Origin: a bacterium BRH_c32
GTDB lineage: Bacteria > Bacteroidota > Ignavibacteria > Ignavibacteriales > Melioribacteraceae
Reading direction: 5' to 3'
Assembly: GCA_001516025.1 (NCBI GenBank)
Contig: LOEU01000025.1
Coordinates: 62,001-126,000 of the forward strand
Length of the DNA stretch: 64,000 nt
Positions 61,660-64,000 of the stretch are shown here, one piece after another. Made by a program: the position numbers and the translations under genes. Under the pieces are notes generated by a model. It ran no database searches. It was not told the origin of the DNA and saw only the letters and a list, made by a program, of their open reading frames with translations. How positions within the stretch are numbered: the stretch's first letter is position 1; each line of letters opens with the position of its first letter.

Positions 61660-62730
61660 ATGAAAAGGTTGGTTGCTTTTATCACCTTCTTCCTCTTAAT
61701 ATGTAATTTTTCTATTTTTTCGCAAAGTACTTCGATACAATTATATGTATTCGATACAAGCCAGTTAGATATATCCGCATTTTTATTTGATAATAACCTT
61801 ACAAATCAACAAAGGATTTTGCAGGTTAATATTACACCTACCGGCAAGAAAGTGGTTGTCGAAGGTGTTATCTCATGGAAGGAAAATCTCAATTCTAACT
61901 TCGTAGAAGTGGCCACATTCAAAACCAATTCCTTTTTATCAAGAACATTTTTTAATGATGAAATTGGAAATTCCGAAATTCTATACGCAGAAAAGAATGC
62001 TAATTCTAATGTTGTCGATAGAATTAGAATCCTAGGAAAACCAACCGGTCAAGTTGAGATCAAAATTCGTGTATTTGATGAAAAAAATACTTTTTTAGAT
62101 GATACTTATGAAACACTAACATTTGAAAATCCATCTCAGACAATTGAAATCACCTCTCCATTTTCAGGCGATGAATTAAATCCTCTTAATTTTCAAATTG
62201 CATGGAGCGAAGTTCAAGGTGCAGAATACTATCTCGTTAAAGCAAGCTATAAGATAGATGCCAATCAATCTAATGAAGCTGCATTAAATTCAGGTACTCC
62301 GGTAATTAATAATTTTAATGCCGGTACTCGATTAACTATAGGCACATCTGAACCAAACGTGCTACAAAGAGAACTTCTGGAAGGGAGTCGATTGGTAATT
62401 CAAGTTACAGCTCATATTAGTGGTGTCGGAGGTGGTAGTAATATTTACAGCAAAATTATTCCTGTTACAATTCAATCATTAACAAATGGTATGGGTGGCA
62501 ATTCCGAAAATAATGTTTTAAGTGAGATTGATGGTTTTATTAATAAGATGATTGATATCCTTCCAAATCCAATTATTAATGACCTCAGAAATTCGATTAA
62601 AGAAAATTCAACACTCAATTTTCAGGTGGAAGATGAGGATGGAAATAGCAAAACATTATTAGAAGCTGCCGATTTTATCAGGCAATTGAAAAGAGATGGA
62701 AAAATTATTTCTGTAAAATATTTAAAGTAG
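61660..62730 (+). CDS. Secreted protein with Ig-like domain, function unknown
   Basis: A 356-residue exported protein with a signal peptide (MKRLVAFITFFLLICNFSIF, cut near SQS). The middle has an Ig/fibronectin-like module (ITSPFSGDELNPLNFQIAWS then EVQGAEYYLVKAS) seen in many envelope proteins of the lineage. The C-terminal part has GNSKTLLEAADFIRQLKRDG. The ATG is preceded by TAGGAGC at the right distance; a longer in-frame start 54 bases upstream would place a hydrophobic stretch before the signal peptide and is unlikely. Followed by a FecR-domain gene after ten bases. Confidence 0.8.
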   Translation: MKRLVAFITFFLLICNFSIFSQSTSIQLYVFDTSQLDISAFLFDNNLTNQQRILQVNITPTGKKVVVEGVISWKENLNSNFVEVATFKTNSFLSRTFFNDEIGNSEILYAEKNANSNVVDRIRILGKPTGQVEIKIRVFDEKNTFLDDTYETLTFENPSQTIEITSPFSGDELNPLNFQIAWSEVQGAEYYLVKASYKIDANQSNEAALNSGTPVINNFNAGTRLTIGTSEPNVLQRELLEGSRLVIQVTAHISGVGGGSNIYSKIIPVTIQSLTNGMGGNSENNVLSEIDGFINKMIDILPNPIINDLRNSIKENSTLNFQVEDEDGNSKTLLEAADFIRQLKRDGKIISVKYLK

Positions 62731-62740
62731 GGGCGTAATT

Positions 62741-63433
62741 ATGAAAAAGTTTTTAATCTTATTTATTACTTTTGTCATTATCATTCCTCTTTCAATATCC
62801 AAAGGGGAAAGACCTAAAGACCCAATTGCGATCGCTAAGAAAGTAATTAAAGAAGTTACTTTTAAAGATGGAGCGGAAAAGGATTCTTGGAATAATCTCA
62901 AAGCAAGCCAAACTCTTTTAGCAGAATCAGAAGTAAAAACCGGAACCAAATCCCTGGCAGCTATATTATTTACTGATGGCTCCGGGACAATAACTGTTCG
63001 TGAAAATTCCCATCTTTTTATTTATGGGGATAAAGGTGATAAAAAAATTAATAATAAAAATTCTTTCCTTGAAAAAGGTGTAATCGGATTTAAAGTAACA
63101 AAGCAAAAAGATGATGCATTCTTAATCTCTACCCCCACAGCAGTCGCATCCATTCGTGGTTCAAGCGGATTCGTTGAGTTTGATGAAGATAGTACATTTG
63201 TGTTCCATTTAAATGATGGTTCAGCTTCTGTTAAGTTACTTATCGGTGATAAAACCGAACAAGAAGTTGGTGAAGGTTATACTGTTGTAGTTCTGTCTGA
63301 TGGACAAATTGTTTATAGAGCCGCAACTACGGAAGATCAGTCTATCTTTAATGATGCAATGAACTTGAATAATAGCAAAAAGCTATTTATTAATACTCCT
63401 GATGGTAAAGTAGAAATAGAATATACTGAATAA
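62741..63433 (+). CDS. Secreted FecR-domain protein
   Basis: A 230-residue exported protein. The signal peptide spans about 1-22 (MKKFLILFITFVIIIPLSIS). A FecR domain follows at about 50-190: AEKDSWNNLKASQTLLAESE then VKTGTKSLAAILFTDGSGTI, FLISTPTAVASIRGSSGFVE and FVFHLNDGSASVKL. Because it has a signal peptide and no cytoplasmic sigma-binding domain, it is not a classic anti-sigma factor like FecR of E. coli; such secreted FecR proteins are common and of unknown role. No fecI-type sigma gene or receptor is adjacent. Confidence 0.85.
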   Translation: MKKFLILFITFVIIIPLSISKGERPKDPIAIAKKVIKEVTFKDGAEKDSWNNLKASQTLLAESEVKTGTKSLAAILFTDGSGTITVRENSHLFIYGDKGDKKINNKNSFLEKGVIGFKVTKQKDDAFLISTPTAVASIRGSSGFVEFDEDSTFVFHLNDGSASVKLLIGDKTEQEVGEGYTVVVLSDGQIVYRAATTEDQSIFNDAMNLNNSKKLFINTPDGKVEIEYTE

Positions 63434-63471
63434 ATCCACATTAACTAACTATAGATTAAAGGGATTGTATT

Positions 63472-64000
63472 ATGTTACTTAAGTTTATGAAAATATTATT
63501 AATGGCGAGTTTAGTTTTTATAATCTTCGTTGGGAATAATTTTGCACAAGTTAATGATTATATTTCCAATGTAACCCATTCTCCTCAGAGAGAAGGATTG
63601 CCAATTCATATTAAAGCCGATTTAAGAAACTCAACTTCAATAAGTGAATTAACTCTTTCATATCGATCATTCGGAATGACAGAATATATAAAATCAGAAA
63701 TGGTTATTCTATCTGACCGAGCCCAAGCTACAATACCAAGTGATAGAGTGAAAGCTCCTTTTATTGAGTATTATATTATAATTTCTTTAGCTAATGGTAA
63801 TGTAACATATTACCCGGCAGAATTTTCTGAAAATGAGACTCCTATACAAATTTCAATTGAAGCACCTTCTCCAAAGGATTCTGAAATAATTATTCTTACA
63901 CCCGAAAAAGGAGAGAGAGTTAATGAAAAAGATTTTTTTGTTACAGTCTCTTTAATTGGTGTCCCTGATAATGTTAATCCAAAAGAAACAAAATTATTTA
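63472..64000 (+). CDS. Secreted protein, N-terminal part (runs off the window)
   Basis: An ATG after AAAGGG opens a frame that stays open to the window end (176 complete codons). The product starts MLLKFMKILLMASLVFIIFV, a signal peptide ending near NNFAQ, and continues with beta-rich sequence including LRNSTSISELTLSYRSFGMT and YYIIISLANGNVTYYPAEF, which suggests Ig-like modules. No known family is evident to me. It is 38 bases after the FecR gene and probably in the same unit of exported proteins. Confidence 0.75.
   Translation, partial: MLLKFMKILLMASLVFIIFVGNNFAQVNDYISNVTHSPQREGLPIHIKADLRNSTSISELTLSYRSFGMTEYIKSEMVILSDRAQATIPSDRVKAPFIEYYIIISLANGNVTYYPAEFSENETPIQISIEAPSPKDSEIIILTPEKGERVNEKDFFVTVSLIGVPDNVNPKETKLF

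Noticed and set aside
1-64000. Search for CRISPR arrays, insertion sequences, integrases, tRNA and rRNA genes
   Set aside because: No regularly spaced repeats, transposase or recombinase motifs, or tRNA-like cloverleafs were noticed in the intergenic stretches, nearly all of which are shorter than 160 bases.

Overview
This window is a low-GC (about one third G+C by eye), gene-dense chromosomal segment from a member of the Bacteroidota/Chlorobi lineage. The best guess is class Ignavibacteria or a close relative. The reasons are a T9SS type A C-terminal sorting domain, a PorV/PorQ-like barrel, a TonB-dependent receptor with an N-terminal carboxypeptidase-regulatory domain, a GWxTD-domain protein, an ATP synthase operon without atpD/atpC, and several TAnnTTTG promoter elements of the Bacteroidota type. 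I see no mobile element, CRISPR array, rRNA or tRNA. The assignment is inference from gene content; no rRNA is present to confirm it.

Layout. (1) 1-3601: end of the division and cell-wall cluster (murC end, ftsQ, ftsA, ftsZ), closed by a strong terminator. (2) 3762-23080: a surface-polysaccharide locus read in one direction. It holds an outer-membrane barrel protein, rfbB, an SLBB export protein, a Wzz-like protein, two Wzx-type flippases, a Wzy-like polymerase, seven separate glycosyltransferases, a polyprenyl-phosphate sugar transferase, and a glycosyltransferase fused to a degenerate sugar-transferase half. (3) 23080-33286: housekeeping genes (accA, a hotdog thioesterase, a third flippase, dut, dnaE, an enoyl reductase-like SDR, an acyl-CoA dehydrogenase, trxA, a serA-like dehydrogenase). 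(4) 33287-42535: a 425-base leader, then TonB-dependent receptor, T9SS-exported protein and PorV-like barrel ending at a strong terminator, then a GWxTD protein. (5) 42542-45739: envelope genes (late acyltransferase, GT9 heptosyltransferase, M23 peptidase, bactofilin). (6) 45748-51021: atpZ, a small membrane gene, atpBEFHAG. (7) 51075-54715: ffh-rpsP-khpA-rimM-trmD-rplS. (8) 54756-55523: a divergent MqnA-like gene, meeting at a bidirectional terminator a minus-strand group (55575-59885: serA with ACT domain, hutU, a small unknown gene, add). (9) 60043-64000: a TPR protein, DUF3467, a secreted protein, a secreted FecR-domain protein and a truncated secreted protein.

How the parts fit together: regions 2, 4 and 5 together describe an elaborated outer membrane: a Wzx/Wzy-type polymer, lipid A/core enzymes, and a receptor-exported protein-PorV set that needs the type IX secretion system. 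No system that I can call wholly new is present. The most unusual items are the structured leader with a terminator-like hairpin and a 23-codon leader ORF ahead of the receptor, the flippase whose conserved N-terminus is encoded upstream of any standard start codon, the GT2/degenerate sugar-transferase fusion, an insertion in the GT9 catalytic region, and two C-terminal-peptide-like motifs in FtsZ.
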